64,000 bases of DNA from Chitinophagaceae bacterium (GTDB lineage Bacteria > Bacteroidota > Bacteroidia > Chitinophagales > Chitinophagaceae), in contig JAEUVD010000018.1 of the NCBI GenBank assembly GCA_016787065.1, positions 62,001 to 126,000 on the forward strand. Direction: 5' to 3'. Position numbers and translations under genes: made by a program. The notes under the pieces were generated by a model. It worked only from the letters and a program-made list of their open reading frames with translations. It was not told the origin of the DNA and did no database searches. Shown here piece by piece: positions 34,175 to 43,397 of this stretch (positions within the stretch are counted from its first letter, which is position 1; each line of letters starts with the position of its first letter).

Positions 34175-37120
34175 TTAGTGCTTCAATGCAATTTTTTGCT
34201 GACTCACTTTTCCGTTTATTTCAATAGTAACAAAGTACAATCCGTTGCTTAACGAAGATGTGTTCAAGGTTACTTCCTGATTAAATTTCGGATAGTTGTT
34301 CTGAATTACGGTTTGTCCGAAAGCGTTCAACACCGTGATATGCATGGCACCCTTCTCGTTAGATCGCACATGAAGTTCATTCGAGGCAGGATTAGGATAA
34401 ACATAAGCTGATGCTTCATTCAATTGCGATGTTGACGTTGGATAAGCTCCTAAATCCAACAATTGAATATCATCAACCGCTGCTTCAACCAAGGTACCCG
34501 CACCATTTTGAACGGAATCTTCAGCAACAAAAAGCAATCTCACTTTGGTTCCTTTGGTTACATCCACTTGTACTAAATTCTGACGCCATTGCACGTCTGG
34601 TTGAAAGGTTCGTTCTACAAGCGCTACAGAAGAAGGATACATGAGGTACACTATCCAACGATCTTTACGCCCCACTGAAGAAGTGCTTTGAGAATTTGAA
34701 AACCAACGCCAATATGAAATTACCGGACTCGAGTAAGTGCTTACATCAAATTCTTCGGATAGCAAACTTGTTTTACCATTATCAACATCAGCCGAACCGG
34801 AAGAAGCATTTGGAGAAGAAGCATTACCGGTAACCGCACATTTACCAGCACCAGAAGAATGGTCATGACCGGTTTGAACCGTATCGCCATTGATACGCGA
34901 TGAAACTGGTATGTCAACAACCCATTTACCGGCTGTGGCATTATCTCCTGTATAATTACCAATAGTCCAATCCGTTAATGGATTTTCAAAATCTTGAAGA
35001 AGTTTAGGTATGTAACCGATAGCGAAATAGTATGGAATATTTCGTTGCGCAAATGGTGTAGTGAAAACCGGAGCTATTGGTCCGTATGCTGATTTATTTC
35101 CGAGCACATCGGTTGCTAAATAATAATACTCATAAATATCACCTGCAGGTGAAGCCGGGAATGAGCCATTGAAAATAGTATCATTCACGGTAACCATAGT
35201 TAGTGAATCAACTGCAGTAGTTCCTTTTTTACGGTAGAACATTTTTAGGTCTCCTAAAAAAGCAGGAAACGATGCTATCACATCGGCTGAAACAGGGAAA
35301 GCAGTATTTGCAAGATGAGCGGTATTGCTTGTATTTTTAATTTTTGAATCGGATAGTAGATATATTCCGTGGCGGGCGAATGCCTTTACAATATCCAAAA
35401 AGTGTGGAGTGCCATCGGTAATATCATTGTTGTCGTCGTCATATTCTAATGCATCAATAAGTATATCAAAATAAACTTGTCCTTCGGTACCATCAGGTCC
35501 CGTAGCTAAACCGAATTGCGAACCTGCAAAAATATTGCTCATGGTATCAACGGCATCACTTAACGAAATAGATTGTGTGGCACTAATGTTTTGAGCAACA
35601 TCCCACCAAGCTCCGGCAATAATTTCTCCATCGGCATGTACTTCGCCAACGATATCCACCGGGTAAACTTTAGGCGCTAAGTCGTAACGGCGAATTGTAC
35701 TAGATGGCTGACCAATATAAAAACCAGGTCCAATCAAGGGGCTCTTTGTAATACACATCGCCCAAACATCGGAGTAGCCTTCCCCCATGCCGCCATTGTC
35801 GAATGAACTACCATTGGCAGTCCAGAATTTATCGGAAATGCCATGACCATATTCATGATACATTACATCACTAACATACGATAAAGCATTACAACCATTT
35901 GAGGTGGTGTAAAAATTAATCGAACTTCCATTATAAAAGGCGTTGCAATTACCATCAGTTCTATCTACTCTTGAAAGTAAGGGAATATCCAAATTGGTGA
36001 AGGATGGAAATTTCGTTTTCATAAAATCATGAATTTCGTTGACATGATAATAGCATGTCAAATGACGTTCCGTAGCGTTTGGTGATGATTGCGTATAAGT
36101 AACGGAATCGCCATCAATAATATTCGTAAGGTTTAAACTATGTACGGTACTGCCGGTAGCTCCGGTAACTATTTTGCACCACTTTCCTTCTAAATTCACC
36201 GTTGGGTTCCAAGGTCCATTGGCACCGAGGGTAACAACACCATTATTATCGGTATAATAGGTACTACCACCTTCAACAATTTTTAAATTCTTTAATGGAT
36301 GATTTCCAATAGGACCGTACAGATTAGTAAGATACAAATCACCTTTTACTTTGAAACCAAAATGTTTTACCTGATTCTGGCGATAAAGTATTGAACCATC
36401 AACGGCATCTACATAGGTTTTATAACTTCCTGGAGTGGTTTGATCATCTTGGGTATTCACAGTTACTTCATACACCGGACGTAAAGCTATTCCTTGTTCG
36501 GTTGGTAATGGAAAAAGTTTCAATGACGAATTAACTTCCGAACCTGTAATTGGCGTATTGATTGCTGATTCAGCGAAATGAAGCGCTGTGGTAGCGTCTA
36601 ACGTAGACGAAGAAGGATTTACATTGCGATAGCAATCTACCGTAAAACCAACTATTTTCAAATCTTGAGTAAATCGAACGTTCACATCACTCCAAAGTAT
36701 TTCCTTACCTTGAAAAGATTGACGAAAATTCACATTGATATATTTACCGTCATTTTGATTTCGTGTAAGCACCAATTCCTCTGTTGGAATTTGAAAAGCT
36801 TCCAGTTCTTGTTGTAAAAAAGCTTTAGCCTTGAGAACAGGATCTTGTCCACCTCCACTAAAAGTAAACGCTTTTCCTGCCGCACGATGTGGAAGTTGCG
36901 TGTAACGCCCGAATCGAGCTCCCCAACCTTTATGCTTTGCAACAAATTGTTTCCAGGCCGCTTGTTCATTTCCGGCAATACCCGTAATGCCATTCATGGC
37001 ATCTTGAGCATCGTGAAAAGGTGTTATGTCCTTATTGAAATCATGATCCGAATGAAGGACCTGTGTATAGGCGTTAAATCCGATTAAGAGACTTAACCCT
37101 AGGGTAAAAATTTTTCTCAT
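34175..37120 (-). CDS. M36-family (fungalysin-like) metallopeptidase with type A sorting domain
   Basis: 981 residues from ATG 37120 (MRKIFTLGLSLLIGF, a signal peptide); the frame is open nine residues further but without a better start. A propeptide of FTP/PepSY type (about 60-230) precedes the M36 peptidase domain with zinc motif HEYGH (His422, Glu423, His426) and a downstream Glu (GEGYSDVW). C-terminal beta domains follow, and the last about 75 residues (YPNPASNELHVRS...GLYFVTIEINGKVSQQKI) form a type A (Por_Secre_tail) signal. It is therefore a type IX secretion substrate, and the gldKLMN locus is about 20 kb away. Probably a secreted protease. Confidence 0.95.
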   Translation of the reverse strand: MRKIFTLGLSLLIGFNAYTQVLHSDHDFNKDITPFHDAQDAMNGITGIAGNEQAAWKQFVAKHKGWGARFGRYTQLPHRAAGKAFTFSGGGQDPVLKAKAFLQQELEAFQIPTEELVLTRNQNDGKYINVNFRQSFQGKEILWSDVNVRFTQDLKIVGFTVDCYRNVNPSSSTLDATTALHFAESAINTPITGSEVNSSLKLFPLPTEQGIALRPVYEVTVNTQDDQTTPGSYKTYVDAVDGSILYRQNQVKHFGFKVKGDLYLTNLYGPIGNHPLKNLKIVEGGSTYYTDNNGVVTLGANGPWNPTVNLEGKWCKIVTGATGSTVHSLNLTNIIDGDSVTYTQSSPNATERHLTCYYHVNEIHDFMKTKFPSFTNLDIPLLSRVDRTDGNCNAFYNGSSINFYTTSNGCNALSYVSDVMYHEYGHGISDKFWTANGSSFDNGGMGEGYSDVWAMCITKSPLIGPGFYIGQPSSTIRRYDLAPKVYPVDIVGEVHADGEIIAGAWWDVAQNISATQSISLSDAVDTMSNIFAGSQFGLATGPDGTEGQVYFDILIDALEYDDDNNDITDGTPHFLDIVKAFARHGIYLLSDSKIKNTSNTAHLANTAFPVSADVIASFPAFLGDLKMFYRKKGTTAVDSLTMVTVNDTIFNGSFPASPAGDIYEYYYLATDVLGNKSAYGPIAPVFTTPFAQRNIPYYFAIGYIPKLLQDFENPLTDWTIGNYTGDNATAGKWVVDIPVSSRINGDTVQTGHDHSSGAGKCAVTGNASSPNASSGSADVDNGKTSLLSEEFDVSTYSSPVISYWRWFSNSQSTSSVGRKDRWIVYLMYPSSVALVERTFQPDVQWRQNLVQVDVTKGTKVRLLFVAEDSVQNGAGTLVEAAVDDIQLLDLGAYPTSTSQLNEASAYVYPNPASNELHVRSNEKGAMHITVLNAFGQTVIQNNYPKFNQEVTLNTSSLSNGLYFVTIEINGKVSQQKIALKH

Positions 37121-37227
37121 GTGTGCTACTGAAAATAAAAGAAGCAAATTAAGCTTTGGCCTTTAGAAATAAACCATTTGTAGACAAATTCATAGATTTT
37201 CCCGATGAAAATTTAACTTTTATCAAC

Positions 37228-38232
37228 CTAAAATGCAGCTCTGGCAGATGCTGTTTCTTCTAATGAGGCAAATTCGCCTTGAAGGTATTTATAATGCCCT
37301 ACCATGGCAATCATACCTGCATTATCGGTACAATATTGAAAAGCGGGTATGTGGGTTACCCAATGGTTTTTCCGACCATAATCCTCTAACGCTTGTCGCA
37401 ACCCACTATTCGCACTTACGCCACCTGCAATACCTACTTGTCGAATTCCGGTTTGCTTAACCGCTTTCACTAGTTTTTTCATAAGTATTTGAATGATGGT
37501 ATGTTGAATACTTGCGCATAGGTCGGCAAGGTTTTCCGAAATAAAATCTGGATTAACTTTTACTTCCTTCTGAAGAAAATAAAGAATTGAAGTTTTCAAT
37601 CCGGAAAAACTAAAGTTCAGGTCAGCAATATTAGGTTGTGCAAAAGCAAATGCCTTGGGATTTCCCTCTTTGGCATATTTATCAATCAACGGGCCTCCCG
37701 GGTAAGGTAATTGCAACATCTTAGCTGCTTTATCAAAGGCTTCACCGGCAGCATCATCAATGGTTTCTCCAATAACTTCCATTACAAGTGGCGATTTACA
37801 CACTACGATTTGCGTATGTCCTCCGGATACCGTTAAACAAAGAAACGGAAATTGAAACGTTGAATTATCAATCATGTTCGAAAGCACATGAGCTTGCATG
37901 TGGTTTACGGCTATTACAGGTATATTTAAACTTTGGGCGAAGCTCTTTGCGAAACTTGCGCCAACTAATAAAGAACCAATTAAACCGGGTGATTGTGTAT
38001 AGGCAACTGCTGATAAATTATGTTTAGAAACACCACTTTGTTTAAAAGCCTCTTCCACAACCGGAATAATATGTTTGATATGTAATCGGGAAGCAGATTC
38101 CGGAACTACACCGCCATACTGCTCATGTATTTTTTGCGTATAAATGATATTGCTTTTTATACTACCATCTACGATAATAGCCGCACTTGTTTCATCGCAA
38201 GAAGATTCAATAGCAAGCAGAATAATGGGCAT
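37228..38232 (-). CDS. tsaD: tRNA threonylcarbamoyladenosine transferase TsaD
   Basis: 334 residues, the usual length. Motifs: ILLAIESSCDETSAA at the start, VVPESASRLHIKHI, metal-binding VNHMQAHVLS (about 110-118), LTVSGGHTQIV, AFDKAAKMLQLPYPGG and the C-terminal CTDNAGMIAM. With TsaB/TsaE it installs t6A37 on ANN-decoding tRNAs. It is co-transcribed with the secreted protein upstream (38236), separated by three bases. Confidence 0.97.
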   Translation of the reverse strand: MPIILLAIESSCDETSAAIIVDGSIKSNIIYTQKIHEQYGGVVPESASRLHIKHIIPVVEEAFKQSGVSKHNLSAVAYTQSPGLIGSLLVGASFAKSFAQSLNIPVIAVNHMQAHVLSNMIDNSTFQFPFLCLTVSGGHTQIVVCKSPLVMEVIGETIDDAAGEAFDKAAKMLQLPYPGGPLIDKYAKEGNPKAFAFAQPNIADLNFSFSGLKTSILYFLQKEVKVNPDFISENLADLCASIQHTIIQILMKKLVKAVKQTGIRQVGIAGGVSANSGLRQALEDYGRKNHWVTHIPAFQYCTDNAGMIAMVGHYKYLQGEFASLEETASARAAF

Positions 38233-38235
38233 TTC

Positions 38236-38805
38236 TTACCAACGTAGCAATTTAACCATAGTGCGTTTAGGTTTTGGTTTCACTTCGGTTAGTTTACAAT
38301 ACGTGATATAGTCTTCGTTAGGTGTATCAAATGTTTTCAAACGAAGAATAAGATGAACTTTACCGGGAGTATAGTTATCATAGAAATTCTTGTACAAAGC
38401 ATCGATTTCACGTTCATCTACTTGAATACGCAATCGCACCTTATTTGCGTTGAAATGAATAACCATGGCATCCCATTCCACTGAGTCAATTACACCCGGA
38501 AGAGTTAAGGATCCATAATAACGCTTAGGGTCGAAATCAATTTCCCGAGCGCAATCCTGACTTACTTCACGAACAAAATCTTCCTCAACATAACGGAAAG
38601 TATGGTATTCAGTGCTGTAAAAATTCTCCGCATCTTTATCGTAGAATCCGCAAACAGGCTCTTGACCAGGAAATTCAAGTATTGAAAAGAAGGAAGGATC
38701 CTTCACGGTGATGGTTGCTTTTTCGTAACCCATGGTATAGGTTTCTTGCGCCAGCGCTCTGTCAGCAACGAGTAATATTAATACAGCCCAAAGGAGTTTT
38801 TTCAT
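38236..38805 (-). CDS. Exported hypothetical protein upstream of tsaD
   Basis: 189 residues from ATG 38805 (MKKLLWAVLILLVADRALAQ, a signal peptide). A longer frame to 38829 is possible but the signal begins here. The mature part is charged and mixed alpha/beta with no repeats and no Cys cluster; segments such as FYSTEYHTFRYVEEDFVREV and LRLKTFDTPNEDYITYC do not match a family I know. Three bases separate it from tsaD, so it is the promoter-proximal gene of the pair. The -7 box TATATTTG is at 38827-38834. Confidence 0.7.
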   Translation of the reverse strand: MKKLLWAVLILLVADRALAQETYTMGYEKATITVKDPSFFSILEFPGQEPVCGFYDKDAENFYSTEYHTFRYVEEDFVREVSQDCAREIDFDPKRYYGSLTLPGVIDSVEWDAMVIHFNANKVRLRIQVDEREIDALYKNFYDNYTPGKVHLILRLKTFDTPNEDYITYCKLTEVKPKPKRTMVKLLRW

Positions 38806-38826
38806 GTAAATCCAAAAAAATTCTAA

Positions 38827-38834
38827 CAAATATA
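38827..38834 (-). promoter_or_regulatory. -7 box TATATTTG for the 38236-tsaD pair
   Basis: Exact TAnnTTTG on the minus strand, 21 bases before the ATG at 38805. The nearest TTG-equivalent (CAA at 38848-38850) is 13 bases further, shorter than usual. Confidence 0.5.
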
Positions 38835-38919
38835 TATATTAGTTCGTCAATTTACCTGTGGGTTCATGAATTTATTCCATTTTTGTTCCTGCTTCAATAA
38901 AAATTAAACAAAATACAAA

Positions 38920-39531
38920 ATGAAAAAAGTAATCATCAGCCTTTGTACGATCGCCGTGTTGGCTTGCAGTATCTCCTCTTGCAAGAAGAAAAGTAACGGA
39001 AATACCAATAACAACAATAATAATACTGGCGACGGTACAATAACTATTGAAGTTCCAATTACAAAAAATAAAACCATTACCGATTCGATACCGGTTATTC
39101 CAATTCCTGTTCCCTATCCCGGAATACCTGGTTTGATGCAGGATACCTTTGCAACTAAAGTGGATGAAATGCTTAATACCTATGCAGCAGGTGTAACCAA
39201 AGATAAAATTATTAAAATTTGGCCTACATCGTTTCAAGCTGTGATTGATGATGCTTCAGGACAAACTTTTGATTTTATTGATGATTCTGTTTTTGTTTAT
39301 CTGGATAAATACAATGGTACATCGCCACGCTTAGTAGCATACGCTAAGGGAATACCAAAGGGAGCCAAAACGATTAATTTTACCGTTATAACCGACGATG
39401 TGAAAGATTTATTCTATAACGAATTTCTTCAGTTCAATTTAAGCTTTGGCATACCTGCTAATAGCACCTTAAAGAAGAACAGCATGTTTATTACGAATCT
39501 TAAGTTTAATATTAAAGCTTACACACCTTAG
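38920..39531 (+). CDS. Lipoprotein with poly-Asn linker, unknown function
   Basis: 203 residues. The lipobox is SISSC (Cys at about 21), followed by a basic stretch KKKSNG and an asparagine/threonine run, then a beta-rich domain (TITIEVPITKNKTITDSIPVIPIPVPYPGIP) and a C-terminal strand-rich region. I do not recognise a family. A CATTTTTG near-match to the -7 box lies 34 bases upstream. It is followed 24 bases later by a barrel gene, which suggests an operon and a complex at the outer membrane. Its stop codon sits in the TAGTCAAGTAA motif. Confidence 0.75.
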   Translation: MKKVIISLCTIAVLACSISSCKKKSNGNTNNNNNNTGDGTITIEVPITKNKTITDSIPVIPIPVPYPGIPGLMQDTFATKVDEMLNTYAAGVTKDKIIKIWPTSFQAVIDDASGQTFDFIDDSVFVYLDKYNGTSPRLVAYAKGIPKGAKTINFTVITDDVKDLFYNEFLQFNLSFGIPANSTLKKNSMFITNLKFNIKAYTP

Positions 39532-39555
39532 TCAAGTAATTTATTCGCTTAGTTT

Positions 39556-40212
39556 ATGAAACATTTGTTGATAGTACTCTTGTGCTCTGTAGCACTTGGG
39601 ATAGAAGGTCGTGAGAAAATAAATTTAGCCGAGAATAACAAAAATAGTGTTGTATTATCGGCTGGATATGGTGCCCCAAGTATAATCCGTACTTTTTTAA
39701 AAAAGAATAATAACCATCAGGATTATAAGATCATGGGCTACGGACCATACATGTTTAAGGGAGAATATTTTATTAACTCTCGATGGACCGTAGGTTTCAA
39801 CTTTACTTATAGTTTCTCACGACTTTCATGGATGGGAGAAGGATACGATACCGTTAAACATGATATGGGAATATTTGAATACGGTATTGAAATGGAAGAT
39901 TACTCTTTACTACTTCGTAGCAACTATCATTTCAGTCCGAAAAAACGTTTCGACAAATATGTAGGTTTTGGAATTGGTTATGGTCGAATAGCCTTCGGAA
40001 CATACACCGAAGCTCCGGTAAATCAGTTTTCCGTTGGTATCGTGTTACCTCGTCCGTTAAGTATTGAAGCTACCTTTGGTTTACGCTATGCCGTTACCCG
40101 ACGCTTTGGAATTTACTCAGAAATTGGGTTAGGCAAAAGTTGGATACTATTCAATAAGTACTTCATACCTGAATCGCTCATTCAAGCAGGCATGTATTTA
40201 CGCGTGCGTTAG
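39556..40212 (+). CDS. Outer-membrane beta-barrel-like protein
   Basis: 218 residues. A signal peptide (about 1-18) leads to alternating amphipathic strands ending in aromatic residues (FKGEYFINSRWTVGFNFTYSFSRLSW, YVGFGIGYGRIAFG, TFGLRYAVTRRFGIYSEIGLG) and a C-terminal strand ending LRVR. This is the pattern of small 8-10 strand barrels of the OprF/OmpW type. The partner is probably the lipoprotein encoded 24 bases upstream. The 141-base gap to 40354 holds only a weak ggtgt/acacc hairpin. Confidence 0.7.
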   Translation: MKHLLIVLLCSVALGIEGREKINLAENNKNSVVLSAGYGAPSIIRTFLKKNNNHQDYKIMGYGPYMFKGEYFINSRWTVGFNFTYSFSRLSWMGEGYDTVKHDMGIFEYGIEMEDYSLLLRSNYHFSPKKRFDKYVGFGIGYGRIAFGTYTEAPVNQFSVGIVLPRPLSIEATFGLRYAVTRRFGIYSEIGLGKSWILFNKYFIPESLIQAGMYLRVR

Positions 40213-40353
40213 GCGAACATAAGGTGTTTAGAAGATGCTACACCGTTTGCTTTTTCGTTCATGTGCAATAGACCGTAATGTTCAAGGAATGATAAGGTTA
40301 GTAAAACCAAGTAACTCTTCGCTATGTTTGCAAAAATTAAAGTGGTTCTAATA

Positions 40354-41259
40354 TTACCAACTTCCTTCTTTGTTGCTAACTACGGTAAAAACACGCGATA
40401 AATTAAAGCCAAAGTTAATTTGTCCTTTCGCCCAATCTTGTGTTGTTTCACCCATAAACGCACGTTCATTCATCCCACGTGAGTTACTCACATGCAATTG
40501 AAAAACATGTCCTCCTGTTTCAATATCAAATCCTATCGACATAGGTAATGTTGCACCGGTTGGTGCACCATATACTAAAGGAAATGCATCAAGAAGTATC
40601 GCCGATCGTTTAGAAATTTTATATCTTGTTCCGATACCAATCGCGACCATATCATTATTATCTTTTTGCAATTCAACCATGTTTTGATGTACTAAGGTTG
40701 GAGATACTTGTAACGTGAAATTTTCACTGAATTTACGACCTACTATAACCTGGTGATAATAACCTAAGCGATTAGAAAACGTGTTCAACGCGGCATCACT
40801 AAACTTTGATGATTTTACTGTCATTCCAGATACCCAGATCAACGAAAACGGAATTGCTTTTTCTCCGGTATGTTGATGCAACAACCTGTATTTTACGAAC
40901 CCATCGTATTCCTTGTTGAAGGTACTTCGTCCATAACCAATAGTAAGATTACGCGTTATGCCATAATCAAAACCCATACGCATGGAAGCCTGGTCTAAAC
41001 CGAATAATTCGCTAATGCCATCCTTTATCATTCCAAAGCGATGCAAAATTCTAAAGTCGAGCACCCCTTTCCCTAACATCTCCATGGAATGTCCCATAAC
41101 TACGCGTGTAGATTTAAAGGCATTCTTTGCATATTCCTTTTTAGGTTTTGCATCTTGTTCTAACATTTTTTCGAGGTCAGAACCATCCGTTTGTGCTATG
41201 CCTTGATTGAAACAAAATGAAACTAAACAAATAGCACCTAAAACAATTTTTTTGGTCAT
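40354..41259 (-). CDS. DUF5777-type beta-barrel protein
   Basis: 301 residues. Signal peptide MTKKIVLGAICLVSFCFNQGIAQ. The barrel pattern and conserved segments (RVVMGHSMEMLGKGVLDFRILHRFG; FGLDQASMRMGFDYGITRNLTIGYG; GGHVFQLHVSNSRGMNERAFMG) fit DUF5777. It is the last gene of a four-gene set with a YceI-like, an OB-fold and a cytochrome-like protein, a grouping I recall from other Bacteroidota. A role in an outer-membrane electron- or lipid-handling module is an inference. Confidence 0.85.
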   Translation of the reverse strand: MTKKIVLGAICLVSFCFNQGIAQTDGSDLEKMLEQDAKPKKEYAKNAFKSTRVVMGHSMEMLGKGVLDFRILHRFGMIKDGISELFGLDQASMRMGFDYGITRNLTIGYGRSTFNKEYDGFVKYRLLHQHTGEKAIPFSLIWVSGMTVKSSKFSDAALNTFSNRLGYYHQVIVGRKFSENFTLQVSPTLVHQNMVELQKDNNDMVAIGIGTRYKISKRSAILLDAFPLVYGAPTGATLPMSIGFDIETGGHVFQLHVSNSRGMNERAFMGETTQDWAKGQINFGFNLSRVFTVVSNKEGSW

Positions 41260-41264
41260 TGGAT

Positions 41265-41810
41265 TTACTTTAATTTATCTAAGGTTGCGTTTACATTGAT
41301 TTTAACCTCTTTTGAAATTTTATCTTTCACCGCTCCTGGAATAGCAATATTATAATCGGCAAGTAAAATATTGAAGGCACAAACCAGACTTGCTTGATTA
41401 CCTTTAACGATAATTTTTCCTGATTGTTTTACATCCTTAGTTACGCCGTGTATCATTAGTTTGCCGGCTACATCAGCTTTATATTCGCCATCTTTTGCAA
41501 AGTTAATGGCATTCAAATTCGTGATAGTTCCTGCAAAGGTTGACTTCGGGAACTTATCACTTTCCATATAATTTTCGTTGAAATGCTCTTGTAACAATTG
41601 TTGTTTAAACACGAAACTTTTTATTTGAATGATAAAATCAACTTTACCTGTTTTAGCATCCAATAAACAAGCTGAAGCCCTATTAATACCTTCAATTGTT
41701 TCCATCGGAGCCTTCGATAAAAAATCCACAGTTCCGGTTTTCGTCATATATTTTTGAGCTCCTGCCTGCACCCCTGTAAAAACAAGTGCTGCTAAAATTA
41801 TTTTTTTCAT
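41265..41810 (-). CDS. YceI-family periplasmic protein
   Basis: 181 residues. A signal peptide (about 1-18) is followed by the lipocalin-like YceI domain, with the conserved strand HFNENYMESDKFPKSTFAGTI and the later GKLMIHGVTKDVKQSGKI. YceI proteins bind polyisoprenoids such as quinone-like lipids. Five bases separate it from the DUF5777 gene and eight from the OB-fold gene. The context suggests delivery or shielding of an isoprenoid. Confidence 0.9.
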   Translation of the reverse strand: MKKIILAALVFTGVQAGAQKYMTKTGTVDFLSKAPMETIEGINRASACLLDAKTGKVDFIIQIKSFVFKQQLLQEHFNENYMESDKFPKSTFAGTITNLNAINFAKDGEYKADVAGKLMIHGVTKDVKQSGKIIVKGNQASLVCAFNILLADYNIAIPGAVKDKISKEVKINVNATLDKLK

Positions 41811-41818
41811 GCTTATGA

Positions 41819-42256
41819 TTATTTACTTTTTACACAATAATTAAGTTGAACAGTATTACCAAGTCCCAAGCCGGAATCATCTACTTCCGCACTTCGTAGT
41901 AGTCCTTTAATAGCTACTGTACTATTTTCCTTTACGTTGGCGAAGTCGGCAACATGTCTATCATCAACCTGACAAATTATACTCGACACGTTGTTACTAT
42001 CACCAAGCTCTAACGTAATCTTGTTTAAGTCCTTCGCAATTTTTTTCACATTACCAGACACAGCAATGAGTTTATCTTTAAATTGATACAGGCTTGCCGT
42101 ATCAGACGATTGATCAATTAATTCCGTCCAGGTAAATACTTTTTCCGGTGTGCTATCACTTAAATCGGGTGCCGATTTATTAATGAATTTATACGCGATA
42201 AAACCAGCCGCCACAGCAACAAGAAGAAGCACTAAAACGATACGAATAATTTTCAT
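41819..42256 (-). CDS. Membrane-anchored OB-fold (tRNA_anti-like) protein
   Basis: 145 residues. One N-terminal helix (about 5-24) anchors a beta-rich OB-fold domain (about 50-140; KLIAVSGNVKKIAKDLNKITLELGDSN...IICQVDD, KENSTVAIKGLLRS). Such OB_NTP_bind/tRNA_anti-like proteins are frequent in Bacteroidota beside YceI genes. The bound ligand is unknown. It is the second gene of the four-gene operon. Confidence 0.8.
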   Translation of the reverse strand: MKIIRIVLVLLLVAVAAGFIAYKFINKSAPDLSDSTPEKVFTWTELIDQSSDTASLYQFKDKLIAVSGNVKKIAKDLNKITLELGDSNNVSSIICQVDDRHVADFANVKENSTVAIKGLLRSAEVDDSGLGLGNTVQLNYCVKSK

Positions 42257-42261
42257 TAAAA

Positions 42262-42621
42262 TTAATTTTGAGGGGCTCCGTTATTTACCCAATTCTGAAA
42301 TTTACCAATAGTACAATCATCCAATTTCGGGGCGCTTTTGGGCATGCCTCCGGTTACGATCTCATCTAAAACATTATCAACATGATCGTACACATTCTGG
42401 TATGTAAGTAACGATATTGAACCTGCGTTCGCACCATGACAACCAGATTGTGAATTACAATGCTGTGTTACCAATTGCTGAATGGCAGAATTGTATGTAA
42501 CATTGGTGGAATCGCAAGTAACTTTACTCAGTAATTCTTCCTTGCTCTTATAAGTACAGGAATTAAAAAGCGAAATTGAGATAGGAATAATCAAACTCAG
42601 AGCTATTGTAATTTTTTTCAT
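42262..42621 (-). CDS. Cytochrome-c-like lipoprotein with CX5CH motif
   Basis: 119 residues from ATG 42621 (a TTG 12 bases earlier is rejected). The lipobox is LFNSC (Cys22). The haem-type motif is HCNSQSGCHG: Cys55, five residues, Cys61-His62. Standard c-type motifs are CX2CH; expanded CX3-4CH versions are known in this phylum, and CX5CH would be longer still. A candidate distal Met lies in TGGMPKSAPKLDDC. It begins the operon with the OB-fold, YceI and DUF5777 genes. Haem attachment is not proven. Confidence 0.75.
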   Translation of the reverse strand: MKKITIALSLIIPISISLFNSCTYKSKEELLSKVTCDSTNVTYNSAIQQLVTQHCNSQSGCHGANAGSISLLTYQNVYDHVDNVLDEIVTGGMPKSAPKLDDCTIGKFQNWVNNGAPQN

Positions 42622-42747
42622 TCTTGGAATCAAGTAACTTTTTTAGCGTAAAAATTTCATCACAAAAATAAACAAATCAGTATGCTAGCTGTTTTCATTT
42701 CGTTATTTCAGGAACGAAAAATTTTATTTTGATGAATGTCATATAGG

Positions 42748-43347
42748 TTAACCACGTCGACGTTCCAAAAGCACCATCATCATCAAACCTAATTGAACAC
42801 GATTTTCTTCACCTTCTTCAAAATCTGCTTCTTTATACAATTCAAATTTTCGACCGAAAAAGGAAGGTCTTTTTTTAAATGTACAAACAAGCGTTCCATC
42901 TGGACGTGTTACCAAATAGGTTGGATTGAATACATATCCAGTGAGTATACCCAGAATTGGAATTTCAGAGAATAAGGCATCACCAACTCGAACCCAAGGA
43001 TTTTTTTCATGAATCGACAAATCCGGTTGATCCAGGTGATCGTATAAATCATAAGCTACCTTCCACAATGAACGCCAACCCTTACGAACTATCCGTCCGA
43101 TACTAGTTCCATCCGCTTGTAAAAATCGATACGACGCATTAAAATCTAACCAGCGATCTGCCTTAATTTCATATATCAGCTGTTGCTGCGATGTATCGGA
43201 ATAAACTTTTACATGTTCCTTTAATTTCAAGAGCTTTTGCTTAACGTAAGCTCTTACCTCACCGGTAACATCTTTAACTTCAAAGTCGTTATGAAAGGTA
43301 GTAACCTTAAAGGTAAATGTATACGGATATAGTTCGTTTTCAAGCAT
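42748..43347 (-). CDS. LURP-one/Tubby-C-like protein
   Basis: 199 residues. Beta-strand-rich with features of the LURP-one/scramblase-like Tubby C fold: TGEVRAYVKQKLLKLKEHVKVYSDTSQQQLIYEIKADR and a repeated TLVCTFKKRPSFFGRKFELYK near the end. No signal peptide. Function unknown; plant and bacterial members are thought to bind membranes or lipids. It is monocistronic, with a weak hairpin at about 42697-42718 that may terminate it. Confidence 0.75.
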   Translation of the reverse strand: MLENELYPYTFTFKVTTFHNDFEVKDVTGEVRAYVKQKLLKLKEHVKVYSDTSQQQLIYEIKADRWLDFNASYRFLQADGTSIGRIVRKGWRSLWKVAYDLYDHLDQPDLSIHEKNPWVRVGDALFSEIPILGILTGYVFNPTYLVTRPDGTLVCTFKKRPSFFGRKFELYKEADFEEGEENRVQLGLMMMVLLERRRG

Positions 43348-43397
43348 GTATTAAATTATTATTAGAGAGAAAATTGGCGTAAACTAAGGGTATTATC

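Noticed and set aside
40223..40260. ggtgt/acacc hairpin between the barrel gene and the DUF5777 gene
   Set aside because: Short stem and long loop; not distinguishable from chance.
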